From Trissonchulus latispiculum (taxonomy: Eukaryota; Nematoda; Enoplea; Enoplida; Ironidae), in NCBI GenBank assembly GCA_030248195.1, contig JASAND010004219.1, positions 26,073 through 90,072 of the forward strand: a stretch of 64,000 nt of DNA, given 5' to 3'. The notes under the pieces are model-generated. The model was not told the origin of the DNA. It did not search any database and saw only the letters and a list, made by a program, of their open reading frames with translations. The position numbers were made by a program, and so were the translations under genes. The stretch's first letter is position 1. Each line of letters starts with the position of its first letter. Shown one piece after another: positions 33,923 through 46,827 of this stretch.

Positions 33923-36281
33923 GTAAGTAATAATAAGGCAATCGTATTCGTTCTATAGTTTCTATATTCTTCAATTGGCAGGGGCATGATTTTATTTTAA
34001 CTTATATATTTTTATTTTTTATAACATGCACTAACTCCTTGCAATTTCCCTTTGCAATTTCTCAATTTATCTATTCAATATACGTATTTTGAGTTGCTCA
34101 CCGTAAAAGTTATTGTTTCATCATAGCGTCCGTAAGCGTTGTCAGTCCCTATTATGGTCCTCGTTTGTGTCGTATCGCAGCTTCTTAACTTAACAGCTGC
34201 AGTTGAGACGTCTATATCGTGCGTATACCTGATGTCCTGTTCAAATTGTGATGTACAAATGTGTATCTCAACCTTAACACAAAGAAAATCTCGCTAGATT
34301 TGACAAATTAAACTTAATAACTTGCTTTCCGCTCGCAACTTAACGGTAAGGTGGTGATTCTTTTTGGGCACGTATTGTTAATTGAAGACACAAATCAAAA
34401 TAAAATTTGGTGAAACTTTCAGAAAACACTTATTTTTGCATTGGAACTACTTCCGCACAATCCCGATTCAAAATTTGGACACTTCCGTTCTGGGCAGTCT
34501 TTGAGACTAAACTTTTTGAGACGTTTCACTAGAAAATGACTATATTCATTCGAAAGATCTCGTTGAGCTCTACAATTTAGCTTTTGGAAGCAACAACATC
34601 TAGCTTTTCTCTATCGTGAGATATGACTAACTTTCTTATTTTGGCGTCCAAAAGTTGTCATTTTTGCCGAAATCAAATAATGAATAACTACTTAAGCTAC
34701 GCAAGCCCTAAAATTAAACTAAAGGTGTCGATTTAAATGTCTCATCATAGAGGCCAGTTATCGTAGGCATGGGCCATCTTCCAATTGCCAGTTAGCACGT
34801 GTTCTACACTAAAATACCCTGGGACCCTTTTTTAGATGCACCGATTGCTGTTTCCAGCTAAAGTAATCGCTTGCCAAAGTTGGGAAAAGTAGGCAAAATC
34901 CAGGTTGCGCTTACATTTTAGCTACTTTCTCTATAACAAAGAGCGATTTCATAATTACTAAAAAAGGGTCCCCAGCTATTTGATAAATGTATCTAATGAT
35001 ATAACTGATGTCTCACTAAAAAATTTAATTCAGTCTACAAAAATCTGAAAGATTGCAAATGGCAGCATGAGGAAATTTTTTAGTCATAGGAAAGGGGGTA
35101 GAAGCATAAATAATAGAGTTGTTGTGGGCCGGGAAAAATATTTCTATTTTGATTTTCCATTACATTCTTCAAACCTAAGCAATAAAGGGAGCTGATGGTC
35201 CGTAATTCAGAAGAGTGCAAGGAGAATAGCTTTCGCTACAGTATCGATTGTGCACTTTTTAACACTTAGCTTTAATACATGAATTTTTAATCTAACAGCA
35301 TGTAAATATTATCGTTTTGAATGTCAAACTTTGTATTGAGAACCATCCGAAACTGTGAAAAACACAGAGACTAGGCAATTTCTTTCCACAGTCCTTTCCT
35401 TTCTTAGCCAGGCATATCCTTATGTAAAAGTTTAAACTTGAGTTGAATCCAAAATCCATTCAATCGTGAAAATTTTCCGACACTTACAATTATTGCCTAT
35501 TTTAACATTAAATATTTGGTAAGCTAGTTCGGCTAGCAAGCTGAAATCAAGAATAGAATGACAAAGAATAAGTGTAAAGCGAGTGCTACCGAGTCAAACT
35601 TCTCTTCCCCTCAATTATCACATATCATAGTCTAGTCGAATCAAATTTCTGGTACATTGCATAATTTTTAGGATTGAAAAACCCGGCAATTGAGGGAGAC
35701 TTAGGCAGTCTTCACCAATAGAGTTGGTTCCAATCCAACTTTAGATTGGGTCGAACCTGTTGGTCGATTGGGTTGATTGGGCCCATTAAGTATATCTTAT
35801 AGGTAATAAATTTTGACTGTAAATCCGATCCACATCATTTCCAAGTGGTCTGTCCTTGCGTTTGAGGGATTAGGTTAAGGCAGAAAATACTTATATAATT
35901 TTCCAGTAGTTTGCATGCGCTCTCAGACTTGAGTTGTGCAAGTGGAAGGAAGAGAAATAAGAAAATCCAATAAGTTTTAAGTTTTGGTTTTTGCCCCATT
36001 TTGCTTTTTGCTCATCCCCAATATCTTTGCCCATTCATTTGCTTGTATCTTACCCTAACTACTCTTTCTGTAAAGGTGAATTAAAAATAAACTCTGTCCA
36101 ACTTGTGCAAGAGAGCGTCGATGACTGTTCAGCACTATACTGCACTGTACTTTACTGGCCGAATTCAGTAAATTCAGTATTTAAGCATGGTATTTTCCTT
36201 AAGCTTCCTATCTTTACATATTAATACCATTTTTACTGAAACTCTTCCTGTAAAGACTGTGTTTTCGGTAATACAGGTAAA
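33923..36281 (+). other. Start of long Erg intron
   Basis: This is the first part of a 10.7-kb intron. No further pore-like exon copy was seen. A small inverted pair, GGGACCCTTTTTTAG near 34,829 and CTAAAAAAGGGTCCC near 34,960, marks a probable miniature element of about 150 bases. Confidence 0.5.
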
Positions 36282-37386
36282 GTTGCGTTAGGGCGCCTCT
36301 GAACATCGGTCATTTCAATTTTGTTGCGTTAGGGCTACTGTTGCGTTAGGGCGCCCTTCTCATGCATTAGGGCTACCTGGTGTTGCGTTAGGGCGCCCTT
36401 CTGTTGCGTTAGGGCTACGCAGTGTTGCGTTAGGGCGCCCTTATGTTGACAGTGCACAATACACTGTTCCAAACTTTGTATTACTGATATCAAGAGTACC
36501 TGATGAATGAATCAAGGACTATTGAAATTTAAGAACAAACATATATACATACCTTATACATAGATTGTACAGAGTACATAAATGCCACCTTGGTTCTTAT
36601 TCCATTGTTTTTGTCTTGAAAACTGCCATTTACAGTGTATAATAGCTATAATACGTGAAATATTTAATATAAATTAGTCATAAGGTAGTTTTTAACCATT
36701 TTGTTCGTAGAGAATTTATTAAGAGCAAACAATTTGAGAATGTTAGAGGAATTAGGAATTTTTATTAAGTTTTAGAATTCTTTTTTTGTAATTCTATAAT
36801 CCACACATTGACATTTTCAACCTCAAAAATATATATATTGATGTTTTTGATTGGTGATTTTCCTCAATCTCAAATAGACAACAGTGAAAATTTCAAAACG
36901 TGCAACAATAGAATTCATATTTTCTATGCTTAGCACGCGTAGAGACCTCCACTTTGAGGGGCATTATCGATGGATTGAAGCTAATTTCTCCAAAACTCAA
37001 ATTTTTCCACAGCGACTGTTCTGAAATCTAGGCTAAAGCATGCTATTGTAGCAAACTCGAATGAATGTTAGCAACATAATGCGCATTAAAAGCAACAAAT
37101 ACGCGAACCTGAACTAGCACCTTAAAGTTGTAGAGCTACATATAGTCTGCCACTATCTTTTAATTTATTATTGTCTGAACTATTCAACTAACTTAATTTA
37201 ATTTTGTACTCGGGCGCCCTAACGCAACACAAGGGCGCCCTAACGCAACACTTCTTCTTCTTTAACTTCACTTAAGGGCGCCCTAACACAACAGAGGGGC
37301 GCCCTAACGCTACACCTTCCAAAACTGACCAGTTAGCAGTTGTGACTTTAAAGGGCGCCCTAACGCAACAGTAGCCCTAACGCAAC
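36282..37386. mobile_element. Foldback element with GTTGCGTTAGGGCGCCC arrays
   Basis: The left 160 bases carry six copies of GTTGCGTTAGGG, ending in alternately GCGCC(C) or CTAC, at 36,282, 36,323, 36,340, 36,382, 36,403 and 36,424. The right 175 bases carry six inverted copies at 37,212, 37,233, 37,276, 37,297, 37,353 and 37,373. The AT-rich middle, about 770 bases, has no gene. Such inverted subterminal arrays are typical transposase-binding sites of non-autonomous DNA transposons. No target duplication was recognised at the outermost motifs. The sub-word TTAGGGCGCCCTAA is itself palindromic. Confidence 0.7.
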
Positions 37387-37501
37387 ATAATCGTATTTTC
37401 TAGTACATCCTATTATTTTACGTAAAATGCCTTTGTCTATTCTGTGTAGCAAGGGATACAAAGGGCATGCCGACGTCATATTCAAAGTCAAAGGATATAG
37501 G

Positions 37502-38502
37502 CAAGAGTCCATGATTTTCTCCTATATATTAGAAGAAGAGTAAGCCACTAGAGGGCTCCTCTTCTTGGCATTGCGTAACGGTGCTCCGACCACAATACGC
37601 GAATGTTCCCCCGCTTGGGGGGGGTCGACAGGTATACCCCCCTCCGTTTGGTGGGGGGGGGTAGCCGAAAGTGGTCCCCGTTTGGTGGGGGGGAGGTAGC
37701 CAAAAGTGGTCCCCGATTGGGGGGGGGTCGCTCAAGCAGGCTAAGTTTGGCTCATTCTGATTGGCTGTTGGCGACCCCCCCCAAACGGGGACCTCTTTCA
37801 GCGACCCCCCCCCCCCCAAACGGGGACACAGTTTCAATACACATTACTAAGAGTGCATAATTGCACTATATATTAGAAGAAGAGTAAGCCACTAGAGGGT
37901 TCCTCTTCTTGGCATTACGTAACGGTGCTCCGACCACAATACGCCAATGTTCCCCCGTTTGGCGGGGGATCGACAAGCATACCCCCGCCCCGTTTGGTGG
38001 GGGGTATGCAAAAGGGGTCCCCGTTTGGTGGGGGGGTAGGCAGAAGAGGTCCCCGTTTGGTGGGGGGTAGGCAGAAGGAGGTCCGCGTTTGGGGGGGGGG
38101 TCGCCAAGTCAGACTATGATTGGCTGAATCTGATTGGCTGTTGGCGACCCACCCCCCAAACGGGGACCACTTTCAGCGACCCCCACCCCAAACAGGGACC
38201 CATTTTCAAATAGAACAAAAACTACCGTAATCCTCTCCTCTACCCGTTTGTTGGGGGGGGGGGGGGGGTTTCTGCAATCTGATTGGCTGTTGCCTACCCC
38301 CCCCCCACCAAACGGGGACGTCTTTTCTGCTACCCGCCCCCCACCAAACGGAGGGGGGGTATGCAATGTCGATTTGGTCGCCCCCCCAAAAACGGGGGAA
38401 CATTCGCGTATTGTGGGCGGAGCACCGTTACGCAATGCAGTGAAGAGAAGCCCTCTAGTGGCTTACTCGTCTTCTTAATAATAGTGCAATTATGCACTCT
38501 TG
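37502..38502. mobile_element. CAAGAG-family element, 1.0 kb, 7-bp duplication
   Basis: The element starts CAAGAGTCCATGATT and ends as an inverted copy, AATTATGCACTCTTG. It is flanked by a perfect 7-base direct repeat, ATATAGG (37,495-37,501 and 38,503-38,509). Inside are inverted or repeated words: GAAGAAGAGTAAGCCACTAG near 37,530 and 37,875 and, reversed, near 38,455; GTAACGGTGCTCCGAC near 37,575 and 37,920; and many CCCCGTTTGGTGGGGG units. A second partial unit begins at about 37,848, so it may be a tandem or nested copy. There is no transposase. Related copies occur near 47.7, 55.5, 61.5 and 62.7 kb. Confidence 0.75.
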
Positions 38503-38509
38503 ATATAGG

Positions 38510-40675
38510 GGTGCATGACGATATGTGCACACCTTACAGATTTTTGGCCTATGCTTAAGAAGTTAAATTAGTTTAAAAAATTACTTTGACCTTACTTTAT
38601 CCTTTGACTTTGTACTTTTATACCTATACCTTTATATTTTTTATTCTTTATCCTTTGACTTTAACTATGCCCTTTATATCCCTATCCACAACATGGACAA
38701 TTTCGTTTAACACGCATTTTTACTACACATACAGAATTTACTAAAAATACTTTGTGTTTACGTTTAAAGTTAGGGATTTTGTAGGAAGTACCATGTATAC
38801 TCGTATATATAAAACATAGTCATTGGAATGGGCCAGTAAATACAGTATTTACTGAATGCAGAAGTTACTAGGTCATATATCTCTTCGCGCATATTACAGC
38901 ACACCTAAGAATGCCTGGGAAGCATTTTACTTACGGGTTTTCTTCTAAATACAAAGAGGTCCTCCTCCAAAGTTACTGCTTTACTGATCCCTTTATTCCA
39001 CAGGTATTCCTTTTAATACACAATAAATATCATTTTACACACAGCCCCCCCAACAGCTGTTGAAAGTCTGGAAGAATACAGTAGGCTCAAAAAGATATCA
39101 TAGAAACTGTAATTTATGTGCTTTATTTTGTTTCTCCTTATGTTATCCTCTGCTAAGCATGAATTTTCGTGCTGATTTTGCCATTTATCTCCTCTAGGCT
39201 TAACGCAGAATGTTGTCTTTGGAACCTGTCGGCTGTGCCAGTGTAAAGTGTTGGTACTGCAGTCAAATTCTGCAGACTGTACTCAGAATTCATGTTTTAT
39301 AATTAACTAATGCCCTATCGTCGTTGCTGTCTGCACTGCTGCTGATAAAAAACATCTGCTTTGCATTTTAAGTGTGCACTATCTAGGTCTTTGTTTTGTT
39401 GCAATTGTTTTCAGTAATTGCGTTTATGTTCCACTGGAACAAAGTAAGAATTGTGTTTTAAAGTGGCATGCATTTCCCTTACACGCTTTACATGTATTCA
39501 GTTTATAAGAGCTTTTGTGGAGACTATCGGTCAAGAAATAATTTCTTAGTTCACGTCTATTTTTATCTGTCAGAACAGCATATGCCATAATGTAAATCGT
39601 CAAAATTTAATTACTGGAAATTCTATTAATCAGACTTTAGATTTTGAACTATTAGACTTCGTTTGCCAAATTTTCGCATGTAGGCTGTAGTTCAGAACTT
39701 CGAATTTCGTTGGTCAGAATTTAATTAGTTTAAATTTTATTACGGAGAATTTTATTCCGTCATAAATGACGTTTGAAATTGAATAGATAGCAATTGACAG
39801 AATTTCTTCAAAATTATTAGCTAACTGAGTCGGTCAACTCTATTCTACGGTATACTATCATGCAATATATACTTTGTCTGCATATAACTTTTACGAAACA
39901 CAGGAGGCAAACTATTTCGGAATCGAAACGATGGGTTTTCAGAAAATACTCAAAGCATTTGCTAGTATCTGCTAACCGGAGATCATCCTTCCTAAGAAGG
40001 GTCGCTTATCCTCTCCACAATCCGCCTCCAGCAGATGTCTCCTACATACCTTGGTAGCTTTGTATGTTTTACAGTAATACGAAATCTCATTAAGATTATT
40101 GGGTTGCCGCCTTTTTATAGAAAAGGTAACCTACCTTACTACGATCGCTATAGCATCCACCTAATAATTATAAATTTAAATTTAATTTTAAGAATTACTG
40201 AAAATTTTTACCAGCGTGACCCTTATTTTTGTGCAATAGGGAAGGTTTCATTGATCTGGGGTGTTTACGAAGTTCCTCATTTTTTTCAGCATTAAGTTGA
40301 CAAAACCGAAATGCTCGCAAGTGAAGATTTCCTATAAAAATTGGCAAAACTCTGTACATGCGCGCTTTCTAAGCAGCTTAAAACCTTCTGCTGGACAAAG
40401 TGTACAAGTGATTATATACAAGTGAGTGTACAAGCCAAAATGATTGGCACATGCGCACATTTGCCAAAAGGTGTAGTTTTGCTACTACAGTCCGTATTTT
40501 ATTCAAAATCCAAGTTCCCACTAAGCGAATTCTGAGGTCTGACTAGTGAAGACAATTGCTTGTTTTAATCAATTTTTGTCAGTCATGCAGTTTAGTATGA
40601 AAACATGATTGATTATTCGCGTCTATTGCTTTAACTTTAGTTTGTATACGAACTCCTCCTTGGTTGATACAACTG
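38510..40675 (+). other. Erg intron, no feature recognised
   Basis: AT-rich intron sequence. No exon, RNA gene or clear repeat is supported. Open frames at 39,860-40,295 do not resemble any family. Confidence 0.4.
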
Positions 40676-40990
40676 TGGCCTCGCTCGATAGCTCAGTTGG
40701 CAGAGCAATTGGGTCGAGTCTAGATACCCCCCGCGCAAAATACTCTAAGCCATGTCATGTTTTAGCTCACTTGGTCAAGTTTTAAGTTTTCGCGAAATTC
40801 AACTTTTTCGATTTCCAAAGTGAGGCCAAGGAAAACCGAAAAAGTTTTTTGACTCCGATTTTGCTGAAAAGTTGTATATATAGGGGTTTTGGGGGCGTAG
40901 AACTAAATCTGAAGTCCGTTTTTGATCCAGCTTTTCGCAAGCAATCCAGCGGTAATCCGGAAGTTGTAATATCGAATCCCACCTAATGAA
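40676..40990 (+). ncRNA. tRNA-like halves separated by about 190 bases
   Basis: GCTCGATAGCTCAGTTGGCAGAGC at 40,681 onward matches the 5' third of a class I tRNA, with a good A box and a pairable D stem. The expected T arm is missing next to it. A B-box-like word, ATATCGAATCCCACC, lies near 40,970. This could be a tRNA pseudogene with an insertion or the head of a tRNA-derived SINE. It is not a functional tRNA. Confidence 0.35.
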
Positions 40991-41289
40991 AGGAAAGTTT
41001 TCTGGTAGCAGCTGCTGGTTTGACAAATTCTATACAACGACCTATTTGGATCCTCTTGGCAAATTGGTCTTCATTTAACTAAGCCCCCCGTCCTTCCAAT
41101 TGGCCTATAGAAAGTTTGGTTGTACCGTCGAAAAGTGCCCCCATCGTCCTGTGGGCGGGTGCCCCACCCGAAGTGGGTCCGGTATGGGTCAAAAATGAAA
41201 GTCTTCAAAAGTGGTCATGTTTGGTATCAAATGAAAGCCCTTGGCGAGGTGAACAACTTATGTCATTGTACCACCAACGAAAAGTGGCT

Positions 41290-41900
41290 CTACTGTCCTG
41301 TGGGTGGGTTCCACAGGCTGTCCTGTGGGTGGGTTCCACAGGTATATTGGTATTTTCTACAGGAAATACCTGTAATTTTTATCATTCGAGAGGCCGGTAA
41401 AAATACAAAAGTTACTTTTGTGGAAAAGAGCTCCGCTAGTGACTGACCGCACAGGAGCACTTTTGTAGAAAACTACAAGAATTCTTGTAGTTTCTTTCTA
41501 CAGGAGTCTTTTCAAGAGTGCAGCTAGCTGTAGTCATAGCTTAGCAGCAAAGCAACCTCATTTGGATTGAGGCCTCCCCTTTTTCCATTAACAGGTTGCT
41601 GCAGCGAAAATTACAGGTTGTGTCTACAGGTTGATTCGTATCTGATTGAAAAAGGTTCAAATAAAACTACAAGTTTCTTTAGTATATACTTTCTACAGGA
41701 AACTCCTGTAAAAAACTAGAGGTTTCCTTAGTATTTTCTACAGGAAACTGCTGCAACTTTTACTATTCAAGAGGCCGGTATATTTTTCTGGAAACTACAG
41801 GAAGCTTCGCTAGTGACTGACCGCACAGGAGCACTTTTGTAGAAAACTACATGAACTTCTGTAATTTCTACAGGAGTTTTTTAAGAGTGTAATATCACGT
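41290..41900. repeat. Tandem duplication and CTACAGG-type repeat, copy 2
   Basis: At 41,294-41,342 a 25-base unit containing CTGTCCTGTGGGTGGGTTCC is duplicated head to tail. From about 41,330 the CTACAGGAAACTCCTGTA family seen at 1.4-2.1 kb follows. A repeated stretch, AGTGACTGACCGCACAGGAG, occurs at both 41,440 and 41,813. Confidence 0.5.
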
Positions 41901-42026
41901 ATATAGCAGGAGACTTTCCATAATTCAGTAAAGTTACGAGCAAATGAATCATTTTGCAACATTACTAGCAGCATTACAACAATCATTTTTATGAACAATG
42001 GCATATGAACATATTATGAAATACGA

Positions 42027-44085
42027 ACAATCAAGAGTACATAATAGATAAGAGAAAGAAACTCTTAACACATAATGCATAATCACAGTACATAATTAAT
42101 AAGAATGTGACAAACATTGCACTCTGTGTTATCAGCTCGGGAGCCTTGCTCTGCGCTAACGGCCCCCCCCCGGCAATTGCGTACCTAGTGGACCTCCCAC
42201 AAATCAGTACCTAGTACGCAATTGCGTATGTTCACTCTCTTCTACAATAAGAATTTTATTAGACCCCCCGCCCGCAAATGTGACCTATCATTTATCAATC
42301 TCGAATGATACGTCACATCTGCGAGGGGTTCCCTTTATGATTATGCTTAAATGACATTGTCAAATTTGACATTTGTTAAATAAGCATTGCCAAAATTTTG
42401 GATGAAAAGTGGTATTTGCGAAAAATTACATTTCTACTTTCCAATTTTAAAATAAAGAAAATTAAAAAGATCCATGAACGCTGACACGTTAGCGGTCATG
42501 AAAATCTATTTGAAAAATAGAGTAAAAGCAAGTCAATGTTGGAAAAGTGGGGAAGATCAAGGGGGAGAGAGAGATCAAAGGATTTTGAAAATCAAAAAAT
42601 TAATAACAATCGCATTTCCTGACGAAGTTAGCTGATACCTGGGTTACATATGTTTGGGGCATGAGCTAATTTGCCACCAAACGGCTAGTTCCTCATTCCT
42701 GGCATATCTACTGGTCTTTCAAGACCTAAAAATCGTCTTCTTTTGATGAATTTTAATTTTTGTCAAATTTCTTTTTCAACCAAAGGAAAGTTCATGCCAC
42801 GATGATTCGGAAAATATATACGATGCCGCAGCAAAAATGTACCGATAAATCAGTATAAACAAAACAATTTCGCTCCCTACATTTTTTGGTCAGACTTTAG
42901 TATTAGCAAGAGTACATAATAGTAAGAATAAGAAACTCTTACACTAGCAGGTACAATTCATGCTTGCTAGGTATGCTCGGTTAGTTAACTCGGAACCCGT
43001 TAGGTAACTTCCGGGGGGAGGCCCAACTTTGCACTAATTACACGTCATATAAGCCTGTGTCTGCTCGCTCATTGGCCCCTTAGCCTAGGTTTATTGTAGG
43101 TAATTTATTAGTTATTTTAATTAATTATAACTTTAACTAGCTTAATGCAATTAAAAAACTAATTAGACAAAACTGTATACCATTTGTTCTGCTCTTTTCA
43201 ATGATATAAACATTGTTGCATAATACAAAAATTCGAAGGAACAATTTTTAACAATTTTTATATCATTGAAAAGTGCAGAAAAATGCTACAAGGTTGTCGA
43301 TTTGCATTTAACCGCCCACCCCCCCCCCAATCAGCCTTTTATCGGGACACCTCCCCGCAAATGTGACGTATCATTTAATAGTCTCCAATGATAGGACATT
43401 TGCGGGGAGATCCCGATAAAAGGCTTATTGTAGAAACCAGTGAACATAAGCAATTGCTTACTAGGTACTGATTTGCAGGGGGTCCACTGGGTACACAATT
43501 GCAGGGTGAGGTGGGCCGTTAGCGCGCAAAGCATGGCTTGCGAGTTTATAACTTAAAGTGTGACGCTTGTCACGCTCATATGTAAATGAACTTTTGTATA
43601 TACTAAGCATGCCAGGCATGCTCGGTTCATTAATTCGGGACCCCCCTTCGTTACTTCGGGGGAGGGGTCCCCACATAGCCCATTAGCCTGAGGCTTATGG
43701 TAGGTAATTTATTAGTAATTTTTATTGATTAATTATAACTTGAATTAGGTTAACGCAATTAAAAAACTAATTCGACTACTTTGTAGCATTTTTTCTGCTC
43801 TTTCTCTAATTGCACACTATATTCTTACGAGTGCAACAATTTTTATATCGTTGGAAAGAGCAACAAATGAGACAAAGTAGTATTTTACAATATTACTAAT
43901 AAATTACCTACCGCAAGCCTCAGGCTAATGGGCCAATCAGCGAGCAGATGCACGCTTACATGAAAGCGTAATTAGTGCTAAGTGGTCCCCCCCGAAAGTT
44001 AGGGGGTCCCGAGTTAATGAACAGATCATCCCTGGCATGCTTAGTGCATAATAGTGTTAAGAGTTTCTTACCCTTATCGAATTAC
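42027..44085. mobile_element. Interleaved foldback elements in Erg intron
   Basis: Three inverted pairs are visible. 42,145-42,250 matches 43,423-43,530 reversed, sharing CTTATTGTAGAA and GTACTAGG-type words. The hairpin CGCAAATGTGACGTATCATT lies at 43,361 with its mirror at 43,395, and a relative is at 42,272. 43,590-43,790 matches 43,860-44,050 reversed, sharing CATTAGCCTGAGGCTTATGG-type sequence. 42,950-43,200 is a direct relative of 43,590-43,790. The left side begins CAAGAGTACATAATAG, like the CAAGAG family. At least two copies are nested. No coding sequence is present and exact ends are unresolved. Confidence 0.6.
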
Positions 44086-44634
44086 GAACAAATGAAATAG
44101 GAATAAAAGATATAAGAACATGATATGCGAGCTAACGATTGGTCACCTGCGTATTCTCTATGTCGTTGACCCTCTGTAGACTTCAAACGATATTGACCGA
44201 TATGTGGCTGATAAGATATGAATTTGCTACTAATTTGTTGGCTGTATTGGCAAGCTAACCCAAGCTTTATCTAGCTTAACACTCGCTAAATAACACTAAA
44301 TGTGGTGTACTAAACGGGATATACGTAGTGCCAGATGTTTAGAAGTTGAACATTAAGTTTGTCTTGTAAAGTTTGCTGTTTCATTAAGCAAGTTAATTCT
44401 TGAGCACGTTCTTAAGTTTTATATTATACAATAAAGGTACTTTATTAATGTACGCAATAAATTGCAATTATAATAATGGTTGCCATAATAATATTGTACT
44501 TACTTGTAAATTGCTTACATTAAATTTTTGCATACATTAGATTACACTATTTTTAAACTAACAATATAAACGTTTGACTTAGAAGGACAGTTACATGGGG
44601 GTATCAGAACTTATATAATGTTGTCCTATTTTAG

Positions 44635-44834
44635 CACTTATGTATGCTAGTGTATTTGGAAATGTCTCCGCCATAATCCAGAGGCTATATGCTGGAACGG
44701 CACGATATCATGCAGAAATCAGCAGGTTACGAGAGTTCATACGGTTTCACCAAATCCCAAATCCCCTCAGGCAGCGTCTGGAAGAATACTTCCAGCATGC
44801 CTGGTCATATACCAATGGTATTGACATGAATTTG
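44635..44834 (+). CDS. ERG channel exon: inner S6 and C-linker
   Basis: The exon follows TTTTAG. Its first two bases complete a Ser codon with the last base of either pore exon, giving [20 protein letters not shown], the inner half of S6. The Tyr and Phe that line the drug-binding cavity in human ERG1 (Y652, F656) are both kept. The C-linker follows ([20 protein letters not shown], then [19 protein letters not shown]), ending DMNL in phase 0 at GTAAGT. No alternative copy of this exon was found. Confidence 0.96.
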
Positions 44835-45199
44835 GTAAGTTGATTCAGTGCGTGGCATTTGAAATAAAATCCAGTTAGTACAATATACTTCGTCGTAAAT
44901 TATTCGGTTGTTCTTTTTCCTTTCTTCCTCGATATTTTTGCAGCTTTTCCTGAATAAAATCAAGAGTACAGAAACAAGAGTGTGACGGCAGCTTTTCTCT
45001 CTGTTATGAGCTGCTGATCCATGCTGTGTGTGCACATACAAACGGCCGGCCCACGTACCTTTCCCAAAATTGCGAATTTTCATTTCAAACTAATTCTCCC
45101 TGCGCGCAAAGCTCAAGACACTGGAGGCTACAGAATCATTGGGTTTTCGATCCTCGAACATTTCTATACGGCGCTATACGCTGGTTATTCAGTTGCGGA

Positions 45200-46827
45200 G
45201 GGCCAGTACAAAAAGCGGAAAAGGACTGGAAACGGACTCAGCAAAAAGGTATAAAAAGCGGACTTGTCGCGGACTCTCAGAGAATGGTATAAAATGGGGA
45301 CTGTATTGATTGGCTAATCGAGAAAAAGCTGACATACAGTATAAAAAGCGGACTCACATCTAAACAACCAAGCGGCTGAACTAAGACCTTTAAAAGTCAT
45401 GAAAAGTATTTTCCGGGCAGTCTATGAAACGAAAACGGAATCAGCGTACAAACAACGAAAATGAAAGCTGAAAATAGGTCTGAATGTGATTTAGGAATTG
45501 GAATTGCGCCTAGTTTGAGGATTAGAAGATGGAATACAAAAGCTTCATCTAAAAATTTAATTTTCTTATTTAATTTTAATGATGTATTTTTATACTAGAC
45601 AAATAATTATATTTATTAATTGTTTTTATAAATACTAATATTTATTTATTTCGTTGACTTTCGTTTCGTTTTCTGTGCCTGCTTCTATTATTAAAGTCTT
45701 ATCCCAACTGCCCTTTCATGGCCAACCATTACCAAGTAAAATATTAAAATCACGTCACCCAACCCTGTATGCATTGCAAAGCTCCGTGGCTTCCCGAAGC
45801 AATTCTAACAATATAAACTTTCGTAGGGTCGGACAAAAATTAGAAAGAAACACATATGCGAATGGTTGCCCTTAAAAGCGCAGTTGGGATCAACTTTCCA
45901 TAACCGATGTAATTACGAAATTGATAGTCTGTCCTGAAGAATTCTGGGGTCTTTTGGCCCGCGGCCACAGGTCGCAAAACATGTATGTAAAAAATAAGTC
46001 TTGCAGCATGCTAATTATAAAAATACTAAGATTTTCAAATTTTATTTTTTCCACTAATTCGAAAACGCTGATCATTGTTTCTTCTTGGACCAATCTCCTA
46101 AAGTGAATCCATGAGGTTGGTTGTGCGGCTAGAACAAATTCTATTAGAAATGGTTGCCCTTAAAAAAGCAGTTGGGATAAGTGAAAGTCGGCCGCACAAC
46201 CTTATGGGTTCACTTTAGGAGGTTAGTTCAAGACGTAAGAATAATCAGCGCACAAATTAGTGGAAAAAATTAAAATTTAAAAGAAATTAAAATTTTTGTT
46301 ATTTTTGAAATAAGCATTGTGAAAAACATACCAAAACTAAATTTCAACTCAATCGGTAAAGTTTTGCGACCTGTGACCACTCAGGGGGGGTGTAATCTGG
46401 AAAAGACCAGAAGCCTGTGCTCAACTTATAGCTTTACCGGGGTAGGCCTTAATTCACTGTATTCAGCAAAAAGCAGATTCAAAAATGGCTGTCCCTAAAA
46501 CGTAGCCGGAGATAGATATTGAGAATATTTGAAGAATTTTGTTTTAACGACTGTGCCCTCCGCCAAAATAAGAGTAATTGTCAGTGCATAAAGGTTTTCT
46601 GTGTTGAAAAACCGAAAAAAACCGAAAAACCGTCATCAAAATTTTGCTACGCACTAAAAATAAGTAGGTCCACTAAATTCTGACCCAGTCCGCTTAATAA
46701 GGTAAGTCCGCTTTTTATACCCTATTTCCGCATTTATTCAGCATTTTAAACCACAAGTCCGCTTTTTCTGTCCTCTTATTATACCCTCAGTCCGCTTCCG
46801 TTCCGCGTCCGCTTTTTGTACTGGCCC
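45200..46827. mobile_element. hAT-like non-autonomous element, AAAAAGCGGAC arrays
   Basis: A perfect 8-base target duplication, GTTGCGGA (45,192-45,199 and 46,828-46,835), flanks inverted ends GGGCCAGTACAAAAAGCGG. Subterminal copies of AAAAAGCGGAC stand near the left end at 45,210-45,350 and, inverted (GTCCGCTTTTT), near the right end at 46,690-46,820. The interior contains another inverted pair (TGAATCCATGAGGTTGG-type at 46,106, mirrored at 46,190) and the word GGTTGCCCTTAAAA twice in the same orientation. No transposase frame exists. The 8-base duplication fits hAT or P-like elements. Confidence 0.8.

Noticed and set aside
36323..36440. Interstitial telomere sequence because of the TTAGGG word
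   Set aside because: TTAGGG is embedded in a longer motif and is never in direct tandem.
36282..37386. CRISPR-like array of GTTGCGTTAGGGCGCCC repeats
   Set aside because: The repeats are inverted between the two ends, the spacing is irregular and the context is an animal intron. It fits transposon subterminal repeats.
37529..38558. Several long frames on both strands rich in Gly, Pro and Arg
   Set aside because: They are translations of the repeated CCCCGTTTGGTGGGG units of a palindromic element and occur in mirror pairs.
33923..44634. Further copies of the pore exon or an alternative S6/C-linker exon
   Set aside because: Searched by eye for GFGN and MYAS-type coding words with splice sites; none found.
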